From contig NZ_MUGW01000022.1 in assembly GCF_002217285.1 (NCBI RefSeq), positions 62,001 through 126,000 on the forward strand: a stretch of DNA of 64,000 nucleotides, read 5' to 3'. Source of the DNA: Flavobacterium hercynium. GTDB lineage: Bacteria; Bacteroidota; Bacteroidia; Flavobacteriales; Flavobacteriaceae. Shown here piece after piece: positions 17,151 to 26,091 of this stretch. The notes under the pieces are model-generated. The model was not told the DNA's origin. It saw nothing but the letters and a program-made list of their open reading frames with translations, and did no database searches. A program made the translations under genes and the position numbers. Numbering within the stretch: the first letter of the stretch is position 1; every line of letters starts with the position of its first letter.

Positions 17151-18422
17151 TTATTTCACTTGGAAAGTAACTCTTCTTACGATTTGACGTGCTTCTTTAG
17201 AACTTTTGTTAACAGAAGTATCTTCTCCGTTAGCAACAACATTCAATCTAGATGCATCGATTCCTGCATTTGTAGCTATTGTTTTTACAGCTTCAGCTCT
17301 TTTTCTTGATAATTCAGTGTTGTAATCAGTATTTCCGATTTCATCTGAATAACCTACTATATCAGCAGATTTAGAAGGATTGTCTCTTAAATACTTAACA
17401 ATAAAGTTAACACCAGCTAATGAAGCATCTTTTGGTTTAGATGAGTTAAAATCAAAGTAAACATTTACATAACCATCATTAATCAATTGTTCTACATTAC
17501 TGTTTTTAGGTTCCTGACCTTTTTGTACATAAGTTTTTTCTAAATAGCTTTCTAACTCGTCCGGTACACCGTTTTGGTTAGTGTCAATAGATTGTCCTTT
17601 GGTATTTACAGCAACTCCCGAAGCAGTGTTAGGCTCTAAATCGTAAAGATCAGCTACACCATCTTTATCAGTATCAATAAGTCCTGTTTCGATTGTAGTA
17701 ACTCTGTCTTCTAATTTGTTTAATCTTTCGTTTTCTTCCGAGAACCAGTCAGCATGTTTTTCGTTTTTACCTAAGTAAAACGTTAAACCAACAGAAGCAT
17801 TTAATAATACACCATCAAATGAACCTGTCGCCGGACGTCCCATTCCGTCAAAGTTATAAGTTTGCTTTCCGTTTACGATTCCAGTTAAATCTCCGGTTAA
17901 AGCAATACTATTGCTTAATCTGATTTGACCAGTCAAACCAAGGATTCCATGTCCCATGTAATCTTCACCATCAAAACCATTATCAGAAGTTAATTGAGAA
18001 ACCCCAAATCCTCCATGTGCTAACAATCCAATTGTATTAGTCCATGTTTCGAAGTTTAAAGCTCTACCAAGATTCACAACTCCTTGTAAACTTGTTCTGA
18101 TAGATTTGCTCTCGAAAGGAGAACTGTTATCGCTTTCCTGAAATTGATCGTATCCAACATCAAGTTTCACCCCAAATTTAGGATTAAACATATATCTTAC
18201 TCCTAAATCTGCATGAAAAGGGCTTAACGTAGAAGTAGAATATCCTGGTGTCATAGCTCGGGTAGGTTTATTAATACCACCATTTAATTCGATAGACCAT
18301 TTGTTGTATGCTGGTTTTTCAAGTGTTGATTGCGATGTAATTACATTTGTTGTTGCCATGTCTTGAGCACTGGCTGCAATAGTTAGAAGTAAAAGTGATA
18401 CAGTTGCTAATTTCTTTTTCAT
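17151..18422 (-). CDS. OmpA-family outer-membrane protein with TSP3-type calcium repeats
   Basis: The 423-residue precursor has a signal peptide (1-19, ending ASAQ), an N-terminal beta-barrel of about 200 residues, a coiled stretch around 225-245, and DTDKDGVADLYD and DTNQNGVPDELE calcium-type repeats (250-295). A C-terminal OmpA peptidoglycan-binding domain (about 310-423) carries YFDFNSSKP and GYSDEIGNTDYNTELSRKRA. It links the outer membrane to the cell wall and is probably abundant. It lies between aguB and aguA on the opposite strand, with no evident functional link to them. A -7 box lies 49 bases before its start. Confidence 0.92.
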   Translation of the reverse strand: MKKKLATVSLLLLTIAASAQDMATTNVITSQSTLEKPAYNKWSIELNGGINKPTRAMTPGYSTSTLSPFHADLGVRYMFNPKFGVKLDVGYDQFQESDNSSPFESKSIRTSLQGVVNLGRALNFETWTNTIGLLAHGGFGVSQLTSDNGFDGEDYMGHGILGLTGQIRLSNSIALTGDLTGIVNGKQTYNFDGMGRPATGSFDGVLLNASVGLTFYLGKNEKHADWFSEENERLNKLEDRVTTIETGLIDTDKDGVADLYDLEPNTASGVAVNTKGQSIDTNQNGVPDELESYLEKTYVQKGQEPKNSNVEQLINDGYVNVYFDFNSSKPKDASLAGVNFIVKYLRDNPSKSADIVGYSDEIGNTDYNTELSRKRAEAVKTIATNAGIDASRLNVVANGEDTSVNKSSKEARQIVRRVTFQVK

Positions 18423-18470
18423 GATATCTTATAAATTTAATTTGTTTTTTGAGCTGTTTTTTGCTCGTCA

Positions 18471-18478
18471 CAAACATA
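18471..18478 (-). promoter_or_regulatory. -7 box of the ompA-like gene
   Basis: Read on the minus strand it is TATGTTTG, an exact TAnnTTTG, giving a leader of about 40 bases. No clear TTTG lies at -33. Confidence 0.55.
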
Positions 18479-18677
18479 GAGGATAGATTTAGTTAAGAAG
18501 TTCCATCGATTTTACCAGATTTTATATAATTCCCATATTTTAATTTATTTTTGTGAGAATTTGTTAAATAAAACCAAAAAAGTAAGGCTTTTGTAAGTGA
18601 AAATATTGCAAGTTGATTTTTTGGTGTGAAAAAATAAAGAAAACTTTGGTGCACTTTTAAAATCCTTTTTGAATGAT

Positions 18678-18685
18678 TACCTTTG
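18678..18685 (+). promoter_or_regulatory. -7 box of aguA
   Basis: TACCTTTG matches TAnnTTTG and lies 26 bases before the ATG at 18712. It falls inside the longer possible reading frame from 18673, which argues that 18712 is the true start. Confidence 0.6.
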
Positions 18686-18711
18686 GTCTCTTTAAAATTA
18701 GAACCTTTTTT

Positions 18712-19752
18712 ATGTCAACAAATAATAGAAGATTTCCAGCAGAATTTGAGAAACAGCAAGGAATTGTGTTGTGTTTTCCACATAATGGTAACGATTGGCC
18801 GGGAAAATATGAAGCGGTACAATGGGCTTTTGTAGAATTTATTAAAAAAGTAGCCACTTTTGAAACTGTTTTTTTAGTCGTTGCCGATGAAAAATTAAAA
18901 GAAAAAGTAGCAGACATGCTTGAAAGAGCTCGTGTAAATACTGAAAACATCACTTATATTATTCATAAAACCAATAGAAGCTGGATGCGTGATTCAGGGC
19001 CAATTATTGTGAAAAATGGTTCTAAAAGAGAAGCACTAAATTTTAATTTTAACGGATGGGCAAAATACAAAAACTATCAATTAGACAAATTTGTTCCGTC
19101 TAAGGTTGCAGATTGTATCGATGTGCCATTAACGCAAGTAACATATAAAGGAAAACCTGTAATTGTAGAAGGTGGTGCTATCGATGTAAATGGTAGAGGA
19201 ACACTTTTAACTTCTGAGGAATGTTTAATGCACCCAACTATTCAGGTTCGAAATAAAAATTTTACCAAAGAAGATTACGAAGCAGTATTCAAAGAATACC
19301 TTGGTGTAACCAATGTAATTTGGTTAGGTGACGGAATTGCGGGCGACGATACCCACGGACACATCGACGATTTATGTCGATTTGTAAACGAGGATACAAT
19401 TGTTACCATTGTTGAAACAGATAAAAATGATGTAAACTACCAACCACTACAAGATAACCTGAAACGTTTGCAAAACGCAAAGTTAGAAGATGGTAAATCA
19501 CCAACAATTGTAGCCTTGCCAATGCCAAAACGTATCGATTTTGAAGATTTAAGATTACCGGCAAGTTATGCTAACTTTTTAATTCTGAACAATTGCGTTT
19601 TAGTTCCTACCTTTAATGATAGCAACGATCGTGTCGCTTTAAATATTTTGGCAGAATGTTTCCCAGACAGAGAAGTAATTGGAATTAGCTGTATTGATTT
19701 CATCTGGGGATTTGGAACATTGCACTGTTTAAGTCAGCAAATACCTGCTTAG
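18712..19752 (+). CDS. aguA: Agmatine deiminase
   Basis: Converts agmatine to N-carbamoylputrescine and ammonia; member of the guanidino-group-modifying (PAD-like) superfamily. WMRDSGPIIV carries the substrate-binding Asp94, GDGIAGDDTHGHIDDLCRF carries the catalytic His and Asp residues, and the nucleophile is Cys339 in GTLHCLSQQ eight residues from the end. The start at 18712 (346 residues) is preferred because the -7 box at 18678 would lie inside the longer frame. Its product is the substrate of AguB upstream. A strong terminator follows. No arginine decarboxylase, which would make the agmatine, is in the window. Confidence 0.93.
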   Translation: MSTNNRRFPAEFEKQQGIVLCFPHNGNDWPGKYEAVQWAFVEFIKKVATFETVFLVVADEKLKEKVADMLERARVNTENITYIIHKTNRSWMRDSGPIIVKNGSKREALNFNFNGWAKYKNYQLDKFVPSKVADCIDVPLTQVTYKGKPVIVEGGAIDVNGRGTLLTSEECLMHPTIQVRNKNFTKEDYEAVFKEYLGVTNVIWLGDGIAGDDTHGHIDDLCRFVNEDTIVTIVETDKNDVNYQPLQDNLKRLQNAKLEDGKSPTIVALPMPKRIDFEDLRLPASYANFLILNNCVLVPTFNDSNDRVALNILAECFPDREVIGISCIDFIWGFGTLHCLSQQIPA

Positions 19753-19805
19753 CTTGTTTTTGTTTTCAAGACAAAAAAAAGACTAAGTTTTTCATATAAT
19801 GATAT

Positions 19806-19850
19806 AATCTCTCAATGCTGATATTTTCAGGATTGAGAGATTCATTTTTT
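19806..19850 (+). terminator. Terminator after aguA
   Basis: Perfect 11-base arms AATCTCTCAAT and ATTGAGAGATT around a 15-base loop are followed by C-A and six T. Confidence 0.9.
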
Positions 19851-19945
19851 ATTGACATATACTTAACATGCATAGTACGGGGCGTTCCGAACATCCTTCT
19901 TATATTCGCGCAGTTAATAAAGCAGAAATGCAGATTCAATTTCTT

Positions 19946-21130
19946 ATGAATAAAATATTTTTTACCCTCTCCTTGCTTTCTGCAGGAGTTCTTTTCTCAC
20001 AGTCCCATCCACAACAAAAAACCGAACTTACATTTGCTACCTACAATGTAAGTATGGAATCTGAAAATTATTTCCCAAGAGGAACAAAAGGAAATTCTGA
20101 ACAGGTATTGATCAATCAGCTTGAATCAGGAAATAATCCTCAAATCAAAAATATCGCCCAGATTATCCAGACCGTAAGGCCTGACGTTATTCTGTTAAAC
20201 GAGTTTGACTATATTAAAAATCCTAAACAAGGTGTAAAGGCATTTGTTAAGAATTATTTGAAAGTAAGTCAAAACGGAGCAAAGACAATTGATTACCCGT
20301 ACTATTATTACTCAACGGTGAATACCGGTCAGCCAAGTCCTTATGATTTGAACGGTGACGGAAAATCCGATAATTTCGGAAATGATGCCTGGGGTTTTGG
20401 TATGTATCCGGGTCAATATGCGATGGTAGTTTTGTCAAAATACCCTATTGATACTAAAGCAGTTCGTACTTTTCAAAATTTCAAATGGAAAGATATGCCG
20501 GGAGCATTGCTTATTAAAAAACAAGACGGATCAGATTGGTATAGTAAAGAAGCGTGGGAGCAATTTCCATTATCTTCGAAATCTCACTGGGATATTCCTG
20601 TTAAGATTGGCAAGAAAACGGTTCATATTTTAGCCAGTCATCCTACACCACCTTCTTTTGATGGTTCTGAAGATCGTAATGGAAAGAGAAATCATGATGA
20701 AATCAGGCTCTGGAAAGATTATATTTCAGACGATTCTGCTTCGTACATTTATGATGATAAAGGCGTAAAAGGCGGATTAGCTCCGAATTCTTCATTTGTT
20801 ATAATGGGTGATCAGAACGCTTCGCCAGTTGAAGGAAGTGCTATTACAGAAGGAATAAAGTCATTACTGGACCATCCAAAAGTGAATAGCGAACCAACAC
20901 CTGCGAGTAAAGGTGGTGCAGAATACACTCCCGAAAATCCTTTTGGAGTTAACCATACAGCCTTTTGGAGAATGCGCGCTGATTATGTATTGCCTTCTAA
21001 ATTTGGTTTTAAGGTTATCAACAGCGGTGTGTTCTGGCCTGCAAAAGGTGAACCAATGTCAGAGTTGGTTGAAAAGCGTGAATCAAGCTCAGATCATCGT
21101 TTAGTTTGGGTGAAAGTGGTTTTAGAATAA
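19946..21130 (+). CDS. Secreted endonuclease/exonuclease/phosphatase-fold protein
   Basis: A 394-residue exported protein. The start is the ATG at 19946, because MNKIFFTLSLLSAGVLFSQS is a clean signal peptide; a frame from 19868 adds 26 unlikely residues. The EEP fold is shown by TFATYNVSME at the N-terminus, the metal-binding glutamate in ILLNEFDYI, IMGDQNASP and SSDHRLVWVKV at the C-terminus. The insertion DLNGDGKSDNFG (about residue 136) looks like a calcium-binding loop. It could be a nuclease, phosphodiesterase or phosphatase; the substrate cannot be read from sequence. It is convergent with fumarylacetoacetase. Confidence 0.85.
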   Translation: MNKIFFTLSLLSAGVLFSQSHPQQKTELTFATYNVSMESENYFPRGTKGNSEQVLINQLESGNNPQIKNIAQIIQTVRPDVILLNEFDYIKNPKQGVKAFVKNYLKVSQNGAKTIDYPYYYYSTVNTGQPSPYDLNGDGKSDNFGNDAWGFGMYPGQYAMVVLSKYPIDTKAVRTFQNFKWKDMPGALLIKKQDGSDWYSKEAWEQFPLSSKSHWDIPVKIGKKTVHILASHPTPPSFDGSEDRNGKRNHDEIRLWKDYISDDSASYIYDDKGVKGGLAPNSSFVIMGDQNASPVEGSAITEGIKSLLDHPKVNSEPTPASKGGAEYTPENPFGVNHTAFWRMRADYVLPSKFGFKVINSGVFWPAKGEPMSELVEKRESSSDHRLVWVKVVLE

Positions 21131-21170
21131 AAAATCTCGCACAAGTACTTAAGAAACTTAATTGTATAAA

Positions 21171-21203
21171 AAAACCTTGGTGAAAGCCAAGGTTTTATAT
21201 TTT
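21171..21203. terminator. Bidirectional terminator between convergent genes
   Basis: Arms AAAACCTTGG and CCAAGGTTTT around TGAAAG, with an A run before and an AT/T run after, serve both flanking genes. Confidence 0.88.
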
Positions 21204-21232
21204 TAGATCTCTTCAGATACTTTATCTTCTCT

Positions 21233-22516
21233 TCATTGTCTCACGAAAGGAGGAAGCAATTGACTTGCTACTTCTCCAAAACCAATACGAACGTCATTGC
21301 CTTCGCAGAAACCTCTAATGATTACCGTATCATTATCCTCAATAAATTTACGTTCGCTGCCATCATTTAATTTTAATGGATTTTTTCCTCCCCAAGTTAA
21401 TTCTAACATAGAACCAAAACTATCAGGAGTTGGACCGGAAATAGTTCCTGAGCCCATCATGTCACCAGAATTTACACGACAACCGTTTGAGGTATGATGC
21501 GCTAATTGCTGGCTCATAGTCCAATATAAATATTTAAAGTTTGATCTGGAAACGATTGTTTCTTCCGCATCTTCCGGTTTTATAGAAACCTCTAAATGAA
21601 TGTCAAACGCTTTCTTTCCTTTTGTTTGTAAGTAAGGAAGTGGGGATGGATCTTGTTTAGGGCCTTTAGTTCTAAAAGGCTCTAAAGCATCCATAGTAAC
21701 AATCCAAGGAGAAATTGATGTAGCAAAGTTTTTCGCTAAGAATGGTCCAAGAGGCACATATTCCCATTTTTGAATATCGCGTGCACTCCAGTCATTCAAT
21801 AATACCATTCCAAAAATATAATCTTCGGCTTCGTATGTTGGGATATTTTCACCCATTATATTGGCATCAGTAGTAATGAAAGCAGTTTCTAATTCGAAAT
21901 CGACTAAACGAGACGGACCAAAAACAGGATATTTTTCACCTGCAGGCAAAGTTTGTCCCATTGGTCTGTGAACCGGAATTCCAGACGGAACGATTGTAGA
22001 ACTTCTTCCGTGATACCCAACCGGAATGTGTAACCAGTTTGGTAATAAGGCGTTTTCAGGATCACGAAACATTTTACCAACGTTTGTAGCGTGCTCTTTA
22101 CTAGAGTAAAAATCAGTGTAATCACCAATTAAAACCGGTAATTGCATTTCGACATCATCGATTTTGAAAATAACAATATCGCGGTCTTTTGTTGAATCTC
22201 TTAGTTGTGGATTGGTTGCATCAAAGATATCAGCGATGCGATTTCGCACTAAACGCCATGTTTTTTTTCCGTCAGAAATAAAATCATTAAGCGTGTCCTG
22301 CATGAACATATCATCTGTTAAATCTATTCCTTCGAAATAGTTTAATTGTTGTAAAGCGCCTAAATCTATAGCGTAATCGCCAATTCGGGTTCCCACTGTA
22401 ACGACATTTTCTTTGGTAAGAAAAACCCCGAAAGGAATATTTTGAATGGGGAAGTCGCTATTTTGAGGCACTTCTAACCATGATTTTCTTTTAATATCGT
22501 TAGCGGTTATTGGCAT
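21233..22516 (-). CDS. fahA: Fumarylacetoacetase
   Basis: Final enzyme of tyrosine breakdown, hydrolysing fumarylacetoacetate to fumarate and acetoacetate. The 427-residue product shows the N-terminal domain (SWLEVPQNSDFPIQNIPFGVF), the active-site segment DYTDFYSSKEHATNVGKMFR, PVGYHGRSSTIVPSG, the metal-binding ELETAF and the ending segment GSGTISGPTPDSFGSMLELTW. Both length and segment order match the full family. It stands alone on the minus strand; the other genes of tyrosine catabolism are not in the window. It diverges from glyA with a gap of 108 bases. Confidence 0.95.
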   Translation of the reverse strand: MPITANDIKRKSWLEVPQNSDFPIQNIPFGVFLTKENVVTVGTRIGDYAIDLGALQQLNYFEGIDLTDDMFMQDTLNDFISDGKKTWRLVRNRIADIFDATNPQLRDSTKDRDIVIFKIDDVEMQLPVLIGDYTDFYSSKEHATNVGKMFRDPENALLPNWLHIPVGYHGRSSTIVPSGIPVHRPMGQTLPAGEKYPVFGPSRLVDFELETAFITTDANIMGENIPTYEAEDYIFGMVLLNDWSARDIQKWEYVPLGPFLAKNFATSISPWIVTMDALEPFRTKGPKQDPSPLPYLQTKGKKAFDIHLEVSIKPEDAEETIVSRSNFKYLYWTMSQQLAHHTSNGCRVNSGDMMGSGTISGPTPDSFGSMLELTWGGKNPLKLNDGSERKFIEDNDTVIIRGFCEGNDVRIGFGEVASQLLPPFVRQ

Positions 22517-22572
22517 GTGAATGTTAATTATTTGTTGAAAAATTGTATGTCAAATATATCATAATCTAACAG

Positions 22573-22599
22573 TTTGACAAACGTTTTTTTGTATTTTTG
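22573..22599 (+). promoter_or_regulatory. Probable promoter of glyA
   Basis: TATTTTTG (22592-22599) fits TAnnTTTG. A TTTG at 22573-22576 stands 15 bases before it, shorter than the usual 17-23, so the -33 assignment is uncertain. Confidence 0.5.
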
Positions 22600-22624
22600 C
22601 AGGAAATTAACGAAAAACGAAAAA

Positions 22625-23899
22625 ATGCAACGCGACGAACAAATTTTTGACCTTATACTAGAGGAACAAGACAGACAGATTCACGGATTAGAACTTATCG
22701 CTTCTGAGAATTTTGTAAGTGACGAAGTAATGGAAGCAGCTGGTTCTGTTTTAACAAACAAATATGCCGAAGGATATCCGGGCAAAAGATACTACGGCGG
22801 TTGTGAAGTAGTAGACGTTATTGAACAAATTGCAATTGACAGAGCTAAAGAATTATTTGGTGCTGAATATGCAAACGTACAGCCACACTCAGGATCTCAG
22901 GCAAATACAGCAGTTTACCATGCATGTTTAAATCCTGGTGATACGATCTTAGGTTTTGATTTATCACACGGTGGTCACTTAACGCACGGATCTCCTGTAA
23001 ACTTTTCAGGTCGTTTATACCGTCCTGTTTTTTACGGTGTAGATGCTGAAACTGGTCGTTTAGACTATGATAAAATTCAGGAAATTGCAACTAAAGAGCA
23101 ACCAAAATTAATCATCGCAGGAGCATCAGCTTATTCTCGTGATATGGATTTTGAGCGTTTTAGAGTAATTGCTGACAGTGTAGGAGCTATCTTATTTGCT
23201 GATATCTCTCACCCTGCAGGTCTTATTGCAAAAGGATTAATGAATGACCCAATTCCACATTGTCATATTGTTTCTACAACAACACATAAAACATTACGAG
23301 GACCACGTGGAGGTTTGATCTTAATGGGGAAAGATTTCGAAAACCCACAAGGATTAAAAACACCAAAAGGAGAAATTAGAATGATGTCTTCATTATTAGA
23401 CTTAGCTGTTTTCCCTGGAAATCAAGGTGGACCGTTAATGCACATCATTGCTGCAAAAGCTGTTGCTTTTGGAGAAGCGCTTAAAGATGAATTCTTTACG
23501 TATGCTATGCAATTGCAAAAAAATGCAAACGCTATGGCAGATGCTTTTGTAAAAAGAGGATACAACATTATTTCTGGAGGAACAGACAATCACATGATGC
23601 TTATTGACTTAAGAAACAAAAACGTTTCAGGTAAAGAAGCAGAGAATGCATTAGTAAAAGCAGAAATTACAGTAAATAAAAACATGGTTCCGTTTGATGA
23701 TAAATCACCATTTATCACATCAGGAATTCGTGTTGGAACAGCTGCAATCACGACTCGTGGTTTAGTTGAAGAAGATATGGAAACTATCGTAGCTTTAATC
23801 GATAAAGTTCTTGCAGATCACACTAACGAAGCTGTAATCGAGGAAGTAGCAAACGAAGTAAACGAAATGATGAGCGAAAGACCGATTTTCGTATACTAA
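22625..23899 (+). CDS. glyA: Serine hydroxymethyltransferase
   Basis: PLP enzyme that interconverts serine and glycine and supplies one-carbon units to tetrahydrofolate. The start is the ATG at 22625 (424 residues, [11 protein letters not shown]); the frame is open upstream but crosses the promoter. The motif [12 protein letters not shown], the GGHLTHGSP loop and the PLP lysine in [14 protein letters not shown] (about Lys222) are all present. It appears to be transcribed alone, followed by a word-type repeat rather than a clear terminator, then by miaE. Confidence 0.97.
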   Translation: MQRDEQIFDLILEEQDRQIHGLELIASENFVSDEVMEAAGSVLTNKYAEGYPGKRYYGGCEVVDVIEQIAIDRAKELFGAEYANVQPHSGSQANTAVYHACLNPGDTILGFDLSHGGHLTHGSPVNFSGRLYRPVFYGVDAETGRLDYDKIQEIATKEQPKLIIAGASAYSRDMDFERFRVIADSVGAILFADISHPAGLIAKGLMNDPIPHCHIVSTTTHKTLRGPRGGLILMGKDFENPQGLKTPKGEIRMMSSLLDLAVFPGNQGGPLMHIIAAKAVAFGEALKDEFFTYAMQLQKNANAMADAFVKRGYNIISGGTDNHMMLIDLRNKNVSGKEAENALVKAEITVNKNMVPFDDKSPFITSGIRVGTAAITTRGLVEEDMETIVALIDKVLADHTNEAVIEEVANEVNEMMSERPIFVY

Positions 23900-24086
23900 T
23901 AAATAGTCTTAAAGTCATAAAGTCGAAGGTCGAAAGTCCTGAAATAGTAAATGTAAATTTGCTGTTTTAGTTTTGATCTTCGGCTTTTTTGAATATTAAA
24001 ATTTAATGTTTAGATTTTCAACTTTAAAACTTTTGATTTTCAACTTTATGACTTTATAGACTTTAAAAACTTTAAGACTTAAAAAC
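23900..24086. repeat. Long imperfect palindrome of AAGTC/GACTT words
   Basis: The left part reads AGTCTTAAAGTCATAAAGTC and continues with GAAGGTCGAAAGTC. The right part from about 24030 repeats the same words inverted (TTCAACTTTATGACTTTAT, GACTTTAAAAACTTTAAGAC). The whole gap between glyA and miaE could fold on itself. No T-run terminator and no gene are visible. Confidence 0.6.
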
Positions 24087-24680
24087 ATGGGCGTACTAAG
24101 ATTACAATTACCAACAGATCCGAGATGGGTAAATATTGTAGAAAAAAACATTGAAGAAATCCTGACAGATCACGCTTGGTGTGAGCAAAAAGCAGCCACC
24201 AATGCGATAACAATAATCACAAATAATTCTGAACATCAGGATTTAGTAAAAGATTTATTGGCTTTAGCCAAAGAAGAAATCGATCATTTTGAGCAGGTTC
24301 ACAATATAATCATCAAAAGAGGATTAAAATTAGGACGTGAGCGCAAAGACGATTATGTAAACGAATTGTATTTGTACATGAAGAAAAGTGGCGACGGAAG
24401 CCGTGTTTCAGGTCTTGTAGAAAGATTATTGTTTTCTGCTATGATCGAAGCCAGAAGCTGCGAACGTTTTAAAGTATTGTCTGAAAATATTCAGGATGAA
24501 GAACTTGCCGTTTTTTACAGAGATTTAATGGAAAGCGAAGCAGGGCATTACACAACGTTTATAACCTACGCCAGAAAATATGGTGTTGGAATCGATGTAG
24601 AAAAACGCTGGAGAGAATGGCTGGCTTTTGAAGAATCAATTATTACCAATTACGGAAAAGGAGAAACCATTCACGGATAA
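24087..24680 (+). CDS. miaE: tRNA 2-methylthio-N6-isopentenyladenosine-37 hydroxylase (MiaE-like)
   Basis: A 197-residue ferritin-like diiron protein. The metal-binding pattern is visible as a Glu in DHAWCEQKAA, EEIDHFEQV (ExxH), IEARSCERF and the second ExxH, ESEAGHY. That order and the start PTDPRWV identify the MiaE family, which hydroxylates the isopentenyl group of the modified adenosine next to the anticodon. It is cytoplasmic. It is probably cotranscribed with the acetyltransferase gene 33 bases downstream. The activity in Bacteroidota is inferred from the family. Confidence 0.9.
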   Translation: MGVLRLQLPTDPRWVNIVEKNIEEILTDHAWCEQKAATNAITIITNNSEHQDLVKDLLALAKEEIDHFEQVHNIIIKRGLKLGRERKDDYVNELYLYMKKSGDGSRVSGLVERLLFSAMIEARSCERFKVLSENIQDEELAVFYRDLMESEAGHYTTFITYARKYGVGIDVEKRWREWLAFEESIITNYGKGETIHG

Positions 24681-24713
24681 TCTTCTTTAAACAAAAGAAT
24701 TTAAGAATACAAC

Positions 24714-25211
24714 ATGGTTACAATTTTAGAAGCAACACAAAACGATATTACCTTCATTCAGGAAATAGCACACACGACGTGGCCCATTACGTATGGTGAA
24801 ATTTTATCGAAAGAACAGTTAGATTATATGCTGGATCTAATTTATTCTGAAGAAGCATTATCAGCCCATTTTGATAAAAAAGAGCAACTGTTTTATTTGA
24901 TTTATGAGAATGTTATCAAACTGGGATTTATATCAGTAGAGCATAATTATAAAGGCGATGCAATAACAAAAATTCATAAAATATACCTTTCTCCGGAAAC
25001 ACAAGGAAGAGGAATTGGTAAAAAAGCAATAGAGGGAATTGCTGAAATGGCTTTAAAAGAAAATGCTAAAACCTTGTCTCTTAATGTAAACCGATTTAAT
25101 AAAGCATTAGATTTCTACAAAAAAATAGGTTTTGAAATTGCCGATGAAGTAAATATCGATATCGGAAATGGCTATTTGATGGAAGACTACGTAATGGAGA
25201 AAAAGTTATAA
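24714..25211 (+). CDS. GNAT-family N-acetyltransferase
   Basis: A 165-residue acetyltransferase with the acetyl-CoA-binding signature: IHKIYLSPETQGRGIGKKAI (Q/RxxGxG/A) followed by the helix and the SLNVNRFNKALDFYKKIGFE segment. These match the common protein or small-molecule acetyltransferase group of the superfamily. The substrate is unknown; the family is too broad to say whether it acts on a peptide N-terminus, an amino acid or a polyamine. It follows miaE on the same strand and is closed by a terminator. Confidence 0.9.
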   Translation: MVTILEATQNDITFIQEIAHTTWPITYGEILSKEQLDYMLDLIYSEEALSAHFDKKEQLFYLIYENVIKLGFISVEHNYKGDAITKIHKIYLSPETQGRGIGKKAIEGIAEMALKENAKTLSLNVNRFNKALDFYKKIGFEIADEVNIDIGNGYLMEDYVMEKKL

Positions 25212-25218
25212 ATCAAAA

Positions 25219-25245
25219 AAATCAGTGCAAACTGATTTTTTTTTT
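25219..25245 (+). terminator. Terminator after the GNAT gene
   Basis: Arms AAATCAGT and ACTGATTT around GCAA are followed by a run of ten T in all. Confidence 0.88.
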
Positions 25246-25260
25246 GACAACAATAACAAA

Positions 25261-25288
25261 CAGTTCACAGTTCACAATTCACAACTCA
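25261..25288. repeat. Four tandem heptamers of the type AGTTCAC
   Basis: AGTTCAC, AGTTCAC, AATTCAC, AACTCAC stand in direct succession across the end of the pentapeptide-like gene, whose last codons are formed from the repeat. It is another heptameric tract, like that at 34888-34956 but with a different word. Confidence 0.65.
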
Positions 25289-25965
25289 CTAACAATCACA
25301 TCATGTTTAAATAGCAATCCCTTCACTTCCTTTAAAGCAAAAACCGCTTTTTTTAGTTTTGTTTTAGAAGGATCAATAGTGTAATTGTAACTGGTTTTAT
25401 AATCAGCTTTGTTGGCGATAGCTTTGTCAAATTCAGAACGGTATAAATCGCAATTGTCAAAATGCACACTCGTTAGATCAGTCGCCATAAAATCTACAGC
25501 AATTAAGCTGCAATTGATAAAAGTTGTTCCCTTTAGCTTTAGCGTATAAAATTTAGAAAAATCTAAAATGCAATCGTAAAAATGAACTTCGAAAATAAGT
25601 TTATCACACATAGCAAAATTTACTTCTCTGATTTCACAACGATTAAAACTTACCGTTCTAAAAGCAACGTAATTGATTTTAGCTTCATTAAAAATGCAGT
25701 CATTAAAAACACAATCAATAAAAGTTACCGCTAAGAAAACACAGTCTGAGAAATTACAACCCGTAAAAGTACAGCATTCGAAATCCTTGAAATTCAGATC
25801 ATCCTTGCCATAAGTTATGTTTTCGTATTGTTTGTCAGGGAAATATTCAGATTCTTTTTTCAAGACTAGTGTAATGATTTTTAAAGGTGAAAAGGTAATA
25901 ATTAAAGAGCGTATTTTGCAACCGTTCGTCAAATAAAACAAAGACTTTGTTATTCTCCTGTTCAT
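25279..25965 (-). CDS. Degenerate pentapeptide-repeat protein, cysteine-rich
   Basis: The core (about residues 50-185 of 228) is a run of five-residue steps with large hydrophobic residues at the centre and many cysteines: FKDFECCTF, TGCNFSDCVF, VTFIDCVFNDCIF, VSFNRCEIREVNF, TTFINCSL, VHFDNCDLYRSEF. This is a right-handed quadrilateral beta-helix. The first 35 residues (MNRRITKSLFYL onwards) do not look like the family, and no other ATG is available. A TTG at 25863 giving LKKESEYFPDKQYEN is a likely true start. The role is unknown; such proteins often bind other proteins. It is a single gene, with the promoter not evident. Confidence 0.75.
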   Translation of the reverse strand: MNRRITKSLFYLTNGCKIRSLIITFSPLKIITLVLKKESEYFPDKQYENITYGKDDLNFKDFECCTFTGCNFSDCVFLAVTFIDCVFNDCIFNEAKINYVAFRTVSFNRCEIREVNFAMCDKLIFEVHFYDCILDFSKFYTLKLKGTTFINCSLIAVDFMATDLTSVHFDNCDLYRSEFDKAIANKADYKTSYNYTIDPSKTKLKKAVFALKEVKGLLFKHDVIVSEL

Positions 25966-26063
25966 TAATTAAGTTTAAAATAATTTTAAAGCTTCAAAAT
26001 TGTTTTCTTCACAATAAAATCATAATAATAAAGTATTGGTTATTTAAATTTAATCTCAATTGC

Positions 26064-26071
26064 TATTTTTG
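26064..26071 (+). promoter_or_regulatory. -7 box of the two-component operon
   Basis: TATTTTTG fits TAnnTTTG and lies 20 bases before the ATG at 26092. A TTGG at 26036 stands 24 bases upstream of it. Confidence 0.5.
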
Positions 26072-26091
26072 TTAATTATACTAGCACTACC

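Noticed and set aside
22574..22624. Longer glyA frame
   Set aside because: It would begin inside the promoter and adds 17 residues absent from the family.
25863..25965. Premature-stop or frameshift explanation for the odd start of the pentapeptide-like protein
   Set aside because: No interrupted family sequence is visible upstream; an alternative TTG start explains it more simply.
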